Shown: positions 16,912 to 25,356 of the stretch, piece by piece | Numbering within the stretch: the first letter of the stretch is position 1 | Layout: every line of letters starts with the position of its first letter | Source: DATFFO01 sp963772815 | GTDB lineage: Bacteria; Actinomycetota; Acidimicrobiia; Spongiisociales; ZC4RG35 | Direction of reading: 5' to 3' | DNA length: 64,000 bases | Assembly: GCA_963772815.1 (NCBI GenBank) | Contig: CAVYYV010000005.1 | Location: 310,001-374,000, forward strand | Position numbers and translations under genes: made by a program | Notes under the pieces: model-generated | What the model was told of the DNA's origin: nothing | What the model saw: the letters and a program-made list of their open reading frames with translations, nothing else | Databases searched by the model: none

Positions 16912-17510
16912 CAGGCCCCACCCACCCGAGTGGATTCGGCCACGCCAAACAGGAATATGTCGACCATCTCGGCGATCCCGAGATGCTGTTTGAGATCCGT
17001 CCACGAGATGCCCCGGGCAGAGACCAATCCGGCGAACACGGCCGCCGCCGTGGCCGGGGGAAGCCGGAGCCGATCGCTGTGGAGCTCGAAGAGGGTGGTG
17101 AGGGCGGCAGTTATGGAGGTGTTGGCGGCAGCCATGCGCGCCTGACCTTCGGCCATGTGCTCGGAGGAGATTGGGAGGGAACGAATCAGCGGAGCCAGGG
17201 AAAAGAAGACCTCGAGCCTCTCCAGCAGGATGCGAGCGGCTTCTGCCAGCTGAACCTCGATTGAGGCTCCGTCATGGATTTCCGACAATGCCCTGACCAC
17301 CACGCCCGGGTCCATGGCCGTGGCCAACGCCGCCCGAATCAGGGCCGTCTTGTCTTCGAACACGCTGAAGATGGTTCCCTCGGCCACACCCGCGGCCTCG
17401 GCCATCTCCCGTGTGGTGACGGCCGACCCGCGTCCGGCGAGCAGCGGGATCACCGCTTCGACGATGGCGCGGCGGCGCTCCTCGGGAGGAAGTGGATCTG
17501 CTCGGCTCAC
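16911..17510 (-). CDS. TetR-family repressor of the ABC exporter operon
   Basis: 199 residues. N-terminal helix-turn-helix: RRRAIVEAVIPLLA, then AVTTREMAEAAGVAEGTIFS and VFEDKTALIRAAL, the canonical TetR DNA-binding fold; the C-terminal ligand domain is non-conserved as usual. The GTG at 17510 is chosen over one at 17540 because the latter would put coding sequence across the operator and the -10 box. It is followed directly by two ABC exporter genes, so it probably senses an exported toxic compound and represses its own operon. Confidence 0.9.
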   Translation of the reverse strand: MSRADPLPPEERRRAIVEAVIPLLAGRGSAVTTREMAEAAGVAEGTIFSVFEDKTALIRAALATAMDPGVVVRALSEIHDGASIEVQLAEAARILLERLEVFFSLAPLIRSLPISSEHMAEGQARMAAANTSITAALTTLFELHSDRLRLPPATAAAVFAGLVSARGISWTDLKQHLGIAEMVDIFLFGVAESTRVGGA

Positions 17511-17517
17511 GGCGTGC

Positions 17518-17523
17518 ACTCTA
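17518..17523 (-). promoter_or_regulatory. -10 box TAGAGT, leaderless start of tetR operon
   Basis: TAGAGT on the minus strand lies 7 nt before the GTG at 17510 and 2 bp from the 18-bp operator. Confidence 0.5.
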
Positions 17524-17525
17524 AC

Positions 17526-17543
17526 TGAGTGAGTACTCACTCA
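17526..17543. promoter_or_regulatory. TetR operator, perfect 18-bp palindrome
   Basis: TGAGTGAGTACTCACTCA is a perfect palindrome placed just upstream of the -10 box of the tetR-ABC operon, between -10 and -35. Binding there would block RNA polymerase. Such GAGTGAGTACTCACTC boxes are typical of TetR-type exporters regulators. Confidence 0.75.
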
Positions 17544-17550
17544 CAAGTCC

Positions 17551-17583
17551 ATTGGTCGAACCGGGATTCGGTCCTCTACCAAT
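17551..17583 (-). other. nested inverted repeat with tRNA-like sequence
   Basis: Outer arms ATTGGT/ACCAAT and inner arms CGAA/TTCG. On the minus strand the sequence includes AATTGGTAGAG and GGTTCGACC, resembling tRNA D-loop and T-loop boxes but too close together and without an anticodon arm. It lies downstream of the 17632 ABC gene and may be a terminator-like structure or a tRNA remnant. Confidence 0.3.
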
Positions 17584-17631
17584 TGAATCATCTTTCGAGT
17601 GTTACGAACCTGTCTGTGCCCCCGCAGGTCG

Positions 17632-19455
17632 TCAGGACATCGCCACGGTGCCCCGTCTCCACGACTCGTACAGATGCCCGTATACACCGCCCTCCGTCAG
17701 GAGCTCCTCATGGGTGCCGTCCTGGACCAGTCGGCCGTGGTCGAAGACGAGGACCCGGTCCGCCTTCTCGGCGGTGGACATGCGATGGGCGATGGTGACC
17801 ACGGTCCTCCCGCTGGCCAGCTCGTCCATGGCCCGGGCGATCCGGACCTCGGTGGCCGGGTCCACGGCCGAGGTCGCCTCATCCAGAACCAGCAGATCCG
17901 GGTCGGCAATGGCGGCCCGCACCAGAGTGACCAGTTGCCTCTCTCCCACCGAGAGGGCGCTGCCCCGCTCGCCGACGGGGGTTCCCAGCCCGGCAGCCAG
18001 CTCATCCAGCCAACCCTCCAGGGCCAGTGCCTCGAAGGCGCCTCGCACGTGCTCGTCAGAGGCGTCCGGACGGCCCATCCTCACGTTGTCAGCGATCGTG
18101 CCGGAGAACAGCATCCCTTCCTGGGGCACCATCACCACCCGGTCCCGCAAGGAGTCGAAACGAACCGTTGACACGTCGACGTCCCCCACTCTGACCACTC
18201 CTTCGGTCGGATCCATCAGCCGGGTGAGTAGCTTGGCGAAGGTGGTCTTTCCGGACCCGGTCTCACCCACCACAGCCACCTTCTGGCGGGGCTCGATGCG
18301 GACATCGAGCCCCGTGAGCGCAGCAGAGCCGGTGGCGGCCTCGGCCGACTCGCCCGGCTTGGGATAGCGAAACGTGACTCCGGCGAAGGTCACTCCGAGC
18401 GGCCAGTCGGGTAGGGCCACTCCTTTCGCTCCCGGATCGGCCACGTCGGGGGGAATTCCCAGGATGTCGAGAACCCGCCGCCATCCGGCCACCGCGGTCT
18501 GAGCCTCGTTCACCGCCTCGCCCAGGACCTGGACCGGCTGGATGAACAACTGGACCAGGAACAAGAAGGCCACCACCCGGCCCACCGTGGTCAGGCCGTG
18601 AACCGCCAGCAGAGTCCCCACCACCACCACCCAGGCCAGGACAAAGCCAGACAGGATCTCACCGGCCCCGGAGAACGCAGCCGAGAGGCTCCCGGCCTCT
18701 ACTCCGGCTCGGCGATGCTCCTCGATCGCCAGCCCCAGCCGCCGCTGGATCCTGCCCTCGATTCCGTAAGCGCGAATCACCGGGGCCCCGACGACGACCT
18801 CGGCCAGCACTGCCAGCATCCGGCCCACCTTCTCACGCACGATCAGGTAAGCCCTGTCGAGCCTGCTCTGAAACCAGCGCATGGTCAGCACGATGATCGG
18901 TAGGGACGCCACCACCACCCCGGCCAGCGGAGGCGAGTAGAACACCATCACGACCAGCGCCAGGAGGGCCTGGCCTCCGTTGGTGATCAGCATCAACCCG
19001 GCCCACTGCATGAAGCGGCTGATCTCGTCGACATCGGAGGTGACCCGGGAAACGAGGGACCCCCTCTGCTCCGAGGCCTGATGGAGCATGGAGAGGTCGT
19101 GGATGTGCCGAAAAGCACGGATACGCAGGCCTGAGAGGGCCGTCTCCGACACCTTGGCCAAACGCACGTTCATCCACCCAGTCGCCCCGGCCGTCACGAT
19201 CACCGCCCCCAGCGCCAGGAGGCACATCCTGATGACGAACTTCATGTCGACCTGTCCCGCACTCAGACCGCCGTCCAGTATCTGTTGGATGGCGATGGGG
19301 ACCACGACCCGGCCCGCTGTCGCCACCAGAGCCAGAAGCAACGTTCCCGGCAGCCCACGACGCAACTCCGGGGAGAGGCGGAGACCCCGCTTGATCGTCT
19401 TCCAGGCACCGGAACGGGCCCGGCCGGAGTTCCTCGGGGCCGCCACAGCCGTCAC
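17632..19455 (-). CDS. heterodimeric ABC exporter subunit B
   Basis: 607 residues, type-1 exporter: six membrane helices (~35-320) and a C-terminal ATPase. Walker A GETGSGKTT, Walker B LLVLDEATSA (Glu present), H-loop VTIAHRMST, but signature LSVGERQ, not LSGGQ. It therefore carries the catalytic Walker motifs and the poor signature, complementing its neighbour. GTG start at 19455 overlaps the stop of the preceding gene (GTGA), so the two are translationally coupled. Substrate unknown; drug/lipid export is the family norm. Confidence 0.9.
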   Translation of the reverse strand: MTAVAAPRNSGRARSGAWKTIKRGLRLSPELRRGLPGTLLLALVATAGRVVVPIAIQQILDGGLSAGQVDMKFVIRMCLLALGAVIVTAGATGWMNVRLAKVSETALSGLRIRAFRHIHDLSMLHQASEQRGSLVSRVTSDVDEISRFMQWAGLMLITNGGQALLALVVMVFYSPPLAGVVVASLPIIVLTMRWFQSRLDRAYLIVREKVGRMLAVLAEVVVGAPVIRAYGIEGRIQRRLGLAIEEHRRAGVEAGSLSAAFSGAGEILSGFVLAWVVVVGTLLAVHGLTTVGRVVAFLFLVQLFIQPVQVLGEAVNEAQTAVAGWRRVLDILGIPPDVADPGAKGVALPDWPLGVTFAGVTFRYPKPGESAEAATGSAALTGLDVRIEPRQKVAVVGETGSGKTTFAKLLTRLMDPTEGVVRVGDVDVSTVRFDSLRDRVVMVPQEGMLFSGTIADNVRMGRPDASDEHVRGAFEALALEGWLDELAAGLGTPVGERGSALSVGERQLVTLVRAAIADPDLLVLDEATSAVDPATEVRIARAMDELASGRTVVTIAHRMSTAEKADRVLVFDHGRLVQDGTHEELLTEGGVYGHLYESWRRGTVAMS

Positions 19456-21284
19456 GAGACCGCTTCCGACTCGTAGGCGTCGATGAGGTCGGCGTAGGCA
19501 GCGAGGCTGGCATAGAGCTCCTCGTGAGATCCGCGACCGGTCACTCGTCCGTCCTCGACGAAGATGACTTCGTCGGCCAGGACGATCGAGGATCGCCGAT
19601 AGGCAACGATGACCACCGTGGTCTCCAGGCCGGCAAGGCCGGCCAGGATGTCAGTCTCCACGGCCGGATCGACTGCCGAGGTGGCATCGTCGAGAACCAG
19701 CAGCCGGGGACGGCGGATCAGGGCCCGGGCCAGGGCGATCCTCTGGCGCTGACCTCCCGACAGAGTGGCCCCCCGTTCCCCGACATGAGATTCATAACCG
19801 TCGGGCAAATCGGTGATGAACTGGTGCGCCCGGGCGATCCTGGCCGCCCCGACCACATCGGCGTCGTCGAATTCGCCACCGAGGGTGATGTTGGCCCGAA
19901 TCGTGTCGTCGAAGAGGAAGGCCTCCTGAAACACCAGCGCGGTGGAGTCGGCCAGCGCATCACGGCCCAGGTCGACCAGACCCCGACCGTCGAGGTCGAT
20001 GCGACCTCGATCGGGATCGAACAAGCGGACCAGTAGTTGGGCGATGGTCGACTTCCCCGAGCCGGTGGGACCCACGAGCGCCACCGTCTTTCCTGGTGCG
20101 ACCTCGAGCGTTACCGACTCGATCCCCCGCCGGTCGGCCTCGGCCCCCCGGTCGATCACCTCCTCGGCATCGGCCAGATCGGCCACCGACGTCTCTGGAT
20201 ACAGGTATCCGACATCGTCGGTGGCGGCCGAGGCGCCCCCCTGGCCCAGCAGGCTGTCTGGTCCGTACCCCACTTCCTGTCGGGTGTTGAGGACTCCTTC
20301 GACCCGGTTCCAACCCACGACAGCCCTGGGCAACTCGCCCAGCAGCCAGCCGAAGACGCGCATGGGAATGGCCACCAATCGGAACAGGAATGCAAACGTC
20401 ACCAGGTCGCCGGCGGACAGGAACCCTTGGTCTACCCGCCACGAGCCGACTGCGAGGATGGCGAGGATGGCGATGTTGGGCAACGCTTCCACCACCGGGT
20501 CGAAGGCCGCCCGCAGCCTGCCCACGTCCACCATCCGATCGCGCAGCAGGTCCGAGCGGGCTCCGAATCTGCCCACCTCGGCATCCTCTCTCCCCAGGGT
20601 CTTGACCACCAAAGCGGCATCGAAAGACTCGTGTGCGATCTCTGCGACCTCGGCCCGGAGGCGCTGGGCGGTGGCGGCCGCCGCTCTCATGCGACGCTGA
20701 TAGAGAAAATTCACGACGCCTATGGCCGGCCCCGCGGCGAAGCCCACCAAAGCCAGGTAGGGGTCTGTCAGGACGAGCAGGATCGCCGTAGTGATCAGCA
20801 TCACCAGAACCCCGAAGGCCATCGGGAGGGGATTGGCGATGAAGGCAGCGGACTCCACATCGGCGTTCGTGTTGGATAGGAGCTGGCCGGTCGGATGGCG
20901 TCTGTGCCACTCGATGGGAAGCCTCAGATACCGATCCGTCACCTCGACCCGGTCACGGGCCTGCAGTCGATAGTTGGCGGCGTAGGCACCTAGGCGGCGG
21001 CCGGTGATACCGATGCCCCGGGCGACGGAGATCCCGAACACGGCCATTCCTGCTCCAACCAGCGTGGAGACGGCAACCTCGCCCGACTTGACCGCAGGTA
21101 GGAGAACGGAATCGGTGATCCAGCCCAGGACGAACGAAGACGCCACCGTGGCGGCGGCGAACAGCAGCGTTCCGATGCCTCCCACCACGAACTGGCGAGG
21201 GGCGCGTCGCAGCTGGCGACGGATGAGGGCCCACCCCCGGCCACGCAGGCCACTGGCGGCGGGATCTTCGAGGACACGGCTCAC
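19452..21284 (-). CDS. heterodimeric ABC exporter subunit A (degenerate ATPase site)
   Basis: 610 residues with type-1 exporter membrane domain and ATPase. Walker A GPTGSGKST and signature LSGGQRQ are intact, but Walker B reads LLVLDDATSA (Asp for catalytic Glu) and the switch His is Tyr (VIVAYRRSS). Between the membrane domain and the ATPase there is an acidic linker (~345-385, DAEEVIDRGAEAD). Leaderless start: GTG at 21284, TACCCT 8 nt upstream. First gene of a two-gene operon. Confidence 0.9.
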   Translation of the reverse strand: MSRVLEDPAASGLRGRGWALIRRQLRRAPRQFVVGGIGTLLFAAATVASSFVLGWITDSVLLPAVKSGEVAVSTLVGAGMAVFGISVARGIGITGRRLGAYAANYRLQARDRVEVTDRYLRLPIEWHRRHPTGQLLSNTNADVESAAFIANPLPMAFGVLVMLITTAILLVLTDPYLALVGFAAGPAIGVVNFLYQRRMRAAAATAQRLRAEVAEIAHESFDAALVVKTLGREDAEVGRFGARSDLLRDRMVDVGRLRAAFDPVVEALPNIAILAILAVGSWRVDQGFLSAGDLVTFAFLFRLVAIPMRVFGWLLGELPRAVVGWNRVEGVLNTRQEVGYGPDSLLGQGGASAATDDVGYLYPETSVADLADAEEVIDRGAEADRRGIESVTLEVAPGKTVALVGPTGSGKSTIAQLLVRLFDPDRGRIDLDGRGLVDLGRDALADSTALVFQEAFLFDDTIRANITLGGEFDDADVVGAARIARAHQFITDLPDGYESHVGERGATLSGGQRQRIALARALIRRPRLLVLDDATSAVDPAVETDILAGLAGLETTVVIVAYRRSSIVLADEVIFVEDGRVTGRGSHEELYASLAAYADLIDAYESEAVS

Positions 21285-21292
21285 GCCGGGTG

Positions 21293-21298
21293 AGGGTA
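21293..21298 (-). promoter_or_regulatory. -10 box TACCCT, leaderless start
   Basis: TACCCT on the minus strand lies 8 nt before the GTG at 21284. Confidence 0.5.
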
Positions 21299-21332
21299 TC
21301 CGCCCTTCTCAGGGGGCGGTAGTCGAGCCTTC

Positions 21333-22307
21333 TCAGGCCTCGATCATCATTCCCATGTCTACCGGGATGGTCGTGGCCTCCCAGTAGGAGCCGATCCGGG
21401 CCACGAACCGCCCCGGCTTCTCCGCATAGACCCGGGTTCCCAAGATCTGAGCGGCTCGCTGCAGCTCAGCTCTCCGATGCTGGGCCAGGGCGGCGAAGAG
21501 GGCACGGTCGACATCATCGGGACTCAGACTGGGATCGACCGACAGGAGGGAGAGCAGCTCGGCAAGGTCGTGCTCCTCCCCGAGGATCGCGCCCAGGCGA
21601 TCCAGGGCAGCGGCGTTGGCGTCCATGACCTCGGGCCAGAGGGGGTTCAGGACCTCGATCTGGTGGCGCAGATACTTGACCCGCTTGCGCCACAGGTGGA
21701 AGTTGCGGGCCTTGGGACGGCTCAGGGCCTCGTTCATCTCCGCCCGCCCTCTGCCGTAGGTTTGCTCGAGGCCGGGAGCGATCGCCTTGAAGCTGTTGCG
21801 GATGGCCGATCCGTAGACCTTCCTCTCCCTCTCGCCCACCGGCCACCCGGCGAAGCGCGCCCGGGCCCGCTCCAGCACCGCCACAACCCGATCGACGGCA
21901 TCGCTCTCGTAGATCACCCGATGACGAATGTGGAGGGCTCTTTCGTCGAGCCGCTCGGCCAGATCGTCGAACACGTCGATGGGTAGGGAGCCTTCGAAAC
22001 GGGCGGCCAGGTTGGTCACGGTCTCGACGGCCACGGCGCTGGCCCGAACACCGGAGATCAACCGGCCGGCGTCCCGAAGGGTGCGGTTCTCGTAGCGGTA
22101 GGCCTTGTCGCCGATCTCGGATCGGACGAGGCGCAGGATGGCTCTGAGCCGCTTCAGTGACTTGCGAGCTTCGTGCAGGGCCTTGTCCACGTCGCCACCT
22201 CGATCCCTGAGCAAGCGTGTGGCCGACGTCAGCTGGCTCATGCTCAGCCGCTGCAACCCCTCACCAAGCGGCTCGCCTGCACGCAGGAGGAATGCTTCTG
22301 AAGACAC
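21333..22307 (-). CDS. CHAD-domain protein
   Basis: 324 residues. Helical CHAD domain with its conserved basic and histidine positions: VDKALHEARKSLKRLRAILR (~residue 40-60), ERALHIRHRVIYES, and a second half with ARNFHLWRKRVKYLRHQIE and LGAILGEEHDLAELL. CHAD domains bind inorganic polyphosphate; no CYTH triphosphatase domain is fused here. GTG start at 22307 with TACCTT 6 nt upstream. Length beyond the CHAD core is small, so this is a stand-alone CHAD protein. Confidence 0.85.
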   Translation of the reverse strand: MSSEAFLLRAGEPLGEGLQRLSMSQLTSATRLLRDRGGDVDKALHEARKSLKRLRAILRLVRSEIGDKAYRYENRTLRDAGRLISGVRASAVAVETVTNLAARFEGSLPIDVFDDLAERLDERALHIRHRVIYESDAVDRVVAVLERARARFAGWPVGERERKVYGSAIRNSFKAIAPGLEQTYGRGRAEMNEALSRPKARNFHLWRKRVKYLRHQIEVLNPLWPEVMDANAAALDRLGAILGEEHDLAELLSLLSVDPSLSPDDVDRALFAALAQHRRAELQRAAQILGTRVYAEKPGRFVARIGSYWEATTIPVDMGMMIEA

Positions 22308-22313
22308 TGCGGG

Positions 22314-22319
22314 AAGGTA
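22314..22319 (-). promoter_or_regulatory. -10 box TACCTT, leaderless start
   Basis: TACCTT on the minus strand lies 6 nt before the GTG at 22307. Confidence 0.5.
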
Positions 22320-22387
22320 GCGGCCCCGGTCGGGGTCGAGGTGGCGCTGCACCCCCCAGATGGTAATGAGGGCGGTTCGGCCCGCGC

Positions 22388-22416
22388 TTGACAACCCCTG
22401 GTCCCGTCCACATGAT
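22388..22416 (+). promoter_or_regulatory. sigma70-type promoter for the Nudix gene
   Basis: TTGACA (22388-22393), 17-bp spacer, CATGAT (22411-22416). Transcription would start near 22423, about 29 nt before the ATG at 22452. Confidence 0.6.
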
Positions 22417-22451
22417 CGGCCTGAAGATCGGGGAGATCGCATGGGACGCGC

Positions 22452-22901
22452 ATGATGAAGTCGGCCGGAGTTCTGCCGTACCGCCAAAACTCTCGCTTGG
22501 AAGTCCTGGTGGCTCACCCGGGTGGCCCTTTCTGGGCAAACAAAGACGAGGGCGCCTGGTCTGTGGTCAAAGGCCTGATCGAGGAGGGGGAAGACCCCCG
22601 CGCCACGGCCCGACGGGAGTTCACCGAAGAGACGGGATGGCGGCCGCCTGGCCCACCCTGGGTCGAACTGGGCGAGGTGCGCCTGCGGTCCGGCAAACAC
22701 GTCGTCGCCTGGGCGGCCGCCGCCGACTACGACCCCGCCACCCTCCAGCCGGGTGAGTTCACCACCACCCTGCGCGGCCACCAGGTGAGCTTCCCCGAGA
22801 TCGACCGGGTGGCCTGGTTCGACCTGACCGCGGCCAGACGCAAGCTGAACCCTGTTTACGGAGAGTTTCTCGACCGCCTGGAAGCCCATCTGGCCCGATA
22901 G
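22452..22901 (+). CDS. Nudix hydrolase
   Basis: 149 residues with a complete Nudix box: G-LIEEG-E-DPRATAR-RE-FTEETGW (residues ~42-64), which binds the metal used to cleave a nucleoside diphosphate linked to another group. The early SAGVLPYRQNSRLEVLVAHP and later NPVYGEFLDRL segments resemble the small ADP-ribose/(di)nucleoside polyphosphate members often described as NTP pyrophosphohydrolases. Substrate cannot be read from sequence. MsrB follows after 40 bp on the same strand, so a shared damage-repair role is possible. Confidence 0.88.
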   Translation: MMKSAGVLPYRQNSRLEVLVAHPGGPFWANKDEGAWSVVKGLIEEGEDPRATARREFTEETGWRPPGPPWVELGEVRLRSGKHVVAWAAAADYDPATLQPGEFTTTLRGHQVSFPEIDRVAWFDLTAARRKLNPVYGEFLDRLEAHLAR

Positions 22902-22941
22902 CGTTGAATCAACCGAGAACCGGACCATTTGAAGGAGAGCC

Positions 22942-23346
22942 ATGATCCCCAAGACCGAGGCCGACTGGCGTGAGAAGCTCAACCCGGAGCAGTATCAGGT
23001 GTTGCGCAAGTCGGGCACCGAACGGGCCTTCACGGGCCGTTACTGGGATGAGCACGCCGATGGCGTTTACCGATGTGCCGGGTGTGGAGAGCCGCTCTTC
23101 TCGTCCCAGACCAAGTTCGAGTCCGGATCCGGCTGGCCCAGCTTCTACCAGCCGATGCCAGACGCCGGAATCGAGGAGTCGGAGGATCGTTCCTACGGGA
23201 TGGTCCGCACCGAGGTCAAGTGTGCCAAGTGTGGAGGACACCTGGGTCACCTGTTCCCGGACGGACCCAAGCCCACCGGGCTCCGCTACTGCATCAACTC
23301 GGCAGCACTTGACCTAGAGCCAACTGAGGAAGAAGCCGAAACCTGA
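22942..23346 (+). CDS. msrB: peptide-methionine (R)-S-oxide reductase
   Basis: 134 residues, the normal MsrB length. Zinc is held by two CxxC pairs (YRCAGCGEPLF and VKCAKCGGHLGH), the catalytic Cys is in GLRYCINSAAL, and the SGSGWPSFYQP substrate loop is intact. It reduces methionine-R-sulfoxide in oxidised proteins in the cytoplasm (no signal peptide). ATG 22942 has AAGGAG 5 nt upstream. Confidence 0.95.
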   Translation: MIPKTEADWREKLNPEQYQVLRKSGTERAFTGRYWDEHADGVYRCAGCGEPLFSSQTKFESGSGWPSFYQPMPDAGIEESEDRSYGMVRTEVKCAKCGGHLGHLFPDGPKPTGLRYCINSAALDLEPTEEEAET

Positions 23347-23431
23347 TCTCAGTGGCCGGGCGGTGACACCCCGCCAGGGTGATAGATGATCCACTTGCCT
23401 CTGGCGGCCGCACAGCACCGATCCGTCGGAT

Positions 23432-24331
23432 TCAAGGCAGGGTGATGGGCGTTTCGGGCACCGCAACTCGGACCGTGGCGACTGTTCCCGAAACAGACAC
23501 CGTCGTTCCCTGGTCGGAGGTGATGCTGGGGCAGTCGACCGTGACCGACCACACTCCCACCTCCTCCCGCTCGGCCACGAGTTCAGTTGTCACCGAGCAA
23601 TTGGATTCCTCACCCGACCAGAACTCGTTTCCGGCGGCGAATTGGTCGAGATGGAACGGCTGCCCCGGGTCTGCGCGAAGGGTCATGGTGGCGAAGTCGA
23701 AGTCGCCGAACTTGCCGATGAAGTAGATCACGGAGCCCTGATCGGCGTCGGTCCATCTCGCCGTCTGAATTGGCGCCTCGAGACTCATGTCGCCTGCCAC
23801 GACCAGGGTGCCACCCAGCTCGACGGGGGGTCGCCGGACAAAGTCCACCGGAAGGCGAATGGCTCCCTCCATGCTGATCGTGTGCTTCTGGTGGATGTCT
23901 GTCACGACGGGACAGGACACGTCGACCACCACGGTCGCCTTCTCGACACCCTTGGCCGGCTGCATGTCACAATCGGAAGGATCCGGGAAGAAGTCCAGGC
24001 CCGGTAGGTGCACCTGGTCGACGTAGGCCCCATGGGCGGGGTCCACGGCCACATCGACCTCGCCGAGACTCAGAGAGTCGGTGCTCTTGAACGCCTGGTA
24101 AGCCCCTTCGCCCTCGAAGACGAGGGTCGTGGCGACATCGCCCGTGATGTCGATTTCTCCAATCGTCATCTCGGGTCCCTCGACCTCGGTCGTTGGCTCA
24201 CCCTCAACTCCGATCCCGGTTCCGGCCGTTCCGAGCAGCCACCGACCCAGCCCGAACGCCGCCAGGAGTGTGAGCAATGCAACTCCTCCTAGAACCCCCA
24301 CCGCGCTGGCGCTGCGCCGGTTACTTCCCAC
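23432..24331 (-). CDS. membrane-anchored exported protein of unknown function
   Basis: 299 residues from a GTG at 24331. One N-terminal membrane helix (~10-35, VGVLGGVALLTLLAAFGLGRWLL) followed by an all-beta-looking extracellular region rich in Thr, Val and Asp, with four cysteines (in SDCDMQP, VSCPVV, SNCSVTT and VDCPSI) that could form two disulfides. No family recognised. A short membrane protein gene lies upstream on the same strand. Confidence 0.7.
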   Translation of the reverse strand: MGSNRRSASAVGVLGGVALLTLLAAFGLGRWLLGTAGTGIGVEGEPTTEVEGPEMTIGEIDITGDVATTLVFEGEGAYQAFKSTDSLSLGEVDVAVDPAHGAYVDQVHLPGLDFFPDPSDCDMQPAKGVEKATVVVDVSCPVVTDIHQKHTISMEGAIRLPVDFVRRPPVELGGTLVVAGDMSLEAPIQTARWTDADQGSVIYFIGKFGDFDFATMTLRADPGQPFHLDQFAAGNEFWSGEESNCSVTTELVAEREEVGVWSVTVDCPSITSDQGTTVSVSGTVATVRVAVPETPITLP

Positions 24332-24400
24332 CGGGCTTCTGCTCTTGGGTATAGGCGATGAAGTTCATGTACCTGAAAGGGTGAAAGTTTCGCAGTTCGC

Positions 24401-24616
24401 TCACTGGCAGCACTGCCTCATGGCAGGTCGTCGAGGTATTGGACGACGTTCGTATGTCCGTTGTCCAGAGCGGCTCCCACCCGGGGGCGTCTTGTACTCG
24501 CGGGGAGCGACCTCATCGATGTAGTCGTCGTACTCGTTGGAGCGTCTCCACAGCCAGTAAGAGCCCACGACCACCACGACCAGGAACCCGATAACGATCC
24601 ACCAGGCAGCATCCAT
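24401..24616 (-). CDS. small single-helix membrane protein
   Basis: 71 residues: an N-terminal membrane helix (AAWWIVIGFLVVVVVGSYWLW, residues 3-23, quoted in part) followed by a charged tail with Tyr/Asp/Arg. It has the shape of many small actinobacterial inner-membrane proteins but no family name can be given. AAGACT lies 7 nt before the ATG, a weak leaderless -10. The neighbouring exported protein gene is 70 bp downstream. Confidence 0.55.
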   Translation of the reverse strand: MDAAWWIVIGFLVVVVVGSYWLWRRSNEYDDYIDEVAPREYKTPPGGSRSGQRTYERRPIPRRPAMRQCCQ

Positions 24617-24814
24617 GATTCACAGTCTTACAGACAGTGAGGAACAACGCTCGAACTCGTGCGGAATGTGCAGGCAGCGACCTGCACCGGGGAGTGGTCC
24701 CCATTTCTGTCTGATCCAACAGAGTTGATCATGTCGGTCGGCCGTGACCCGAGAACCGCACGGAACGTCGGTGCGTAATGGCAGGCAAGTCGATCACGAG
24801 AGAAGGGAAGATCG

Positions 24815-25327
24815 ATGAAGAGACGCACGATGTTGACGGTGATGCTGGCGGCGATCCTCATCGCCGGGTCGATTTCGGCGGTTGGCGCCGACGAGTCGAA
24901 GCTGCTGGACACCAATGCCATGGTCGGCGTACCCCGTCCCTACACGGGTGCGACGAACGCTATCCGCGGTGTGCCCGGCGGCGGTCTCCCTTGGGTGATC
25001 GATTTCGGCAAGGCGAAGGTCAGCCCCGAGGGCAGCGTGGACGTGCAGGTCAAGGGATTGGTGTTCGATCCGGATGATGAGGCTGTGATCGGACTGGGCA
25101 TTGGCGGCACCAACACCGTTCCCAACTTCAAAGCGATCGTCAGCTGTCTCAGCAAGGACGCAGATGGGAATCCCGTCACAGTCAATGTCTCGACCGGCCT
25201 CTTCCCGGCCGACACCAACGGTAACGCTCACATCGATGACGAGGTTTCCCTCCCGGAGCCCTGCATTGCCCCGGTCGTCTTCGTGACCAGCCCCGGTGGC
25301 GCCTGGTTCGCTTCGACCGGTTCATAA
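24815..25327 (+). CDS. secreted protein of unknown function
   Basis: 170 residues with a Sec signal peptide (basic MKRR, hydrophobic core to ~22, likely cut after AVGA). The mature part is Gly/Val/Asp-rich, predicted beta, with two cysteines (SCLSKDADG and PEPCIAP) that could pair. GAAGGGAAG precedes the ATG by 5-8 nt. No family recognised; the region upstream (24617-24814) shows no other gene. Confidence 0.7.
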   Translation: MKRRTMLTVMLAAILIAGSISAVGADESKLLDTNAMVGVPRPYTGATNAIRGVPGGGLPWVIDFGKAKVSPEGSVDVQVKGLVFDPDDEAVIGLGIGGTNTVPNFKAIVSCLSKDADGNPVTVNVSTGLFPADTNGNAHIDDEVSLPEPCIAPVVFVTSPGGAWFASTGS

Positions 25328-25356
25328 CCCGCCGGCGAGGTGACGGGACGACCCGG

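Noticed and set aside
21333..22982. 549-codon version of the CHAD gene
   Set aside because: The first 225 codons are antisense to Nudix and read as Arg/Gly-rich shadow; the GTG at 22307 has a -10 box.
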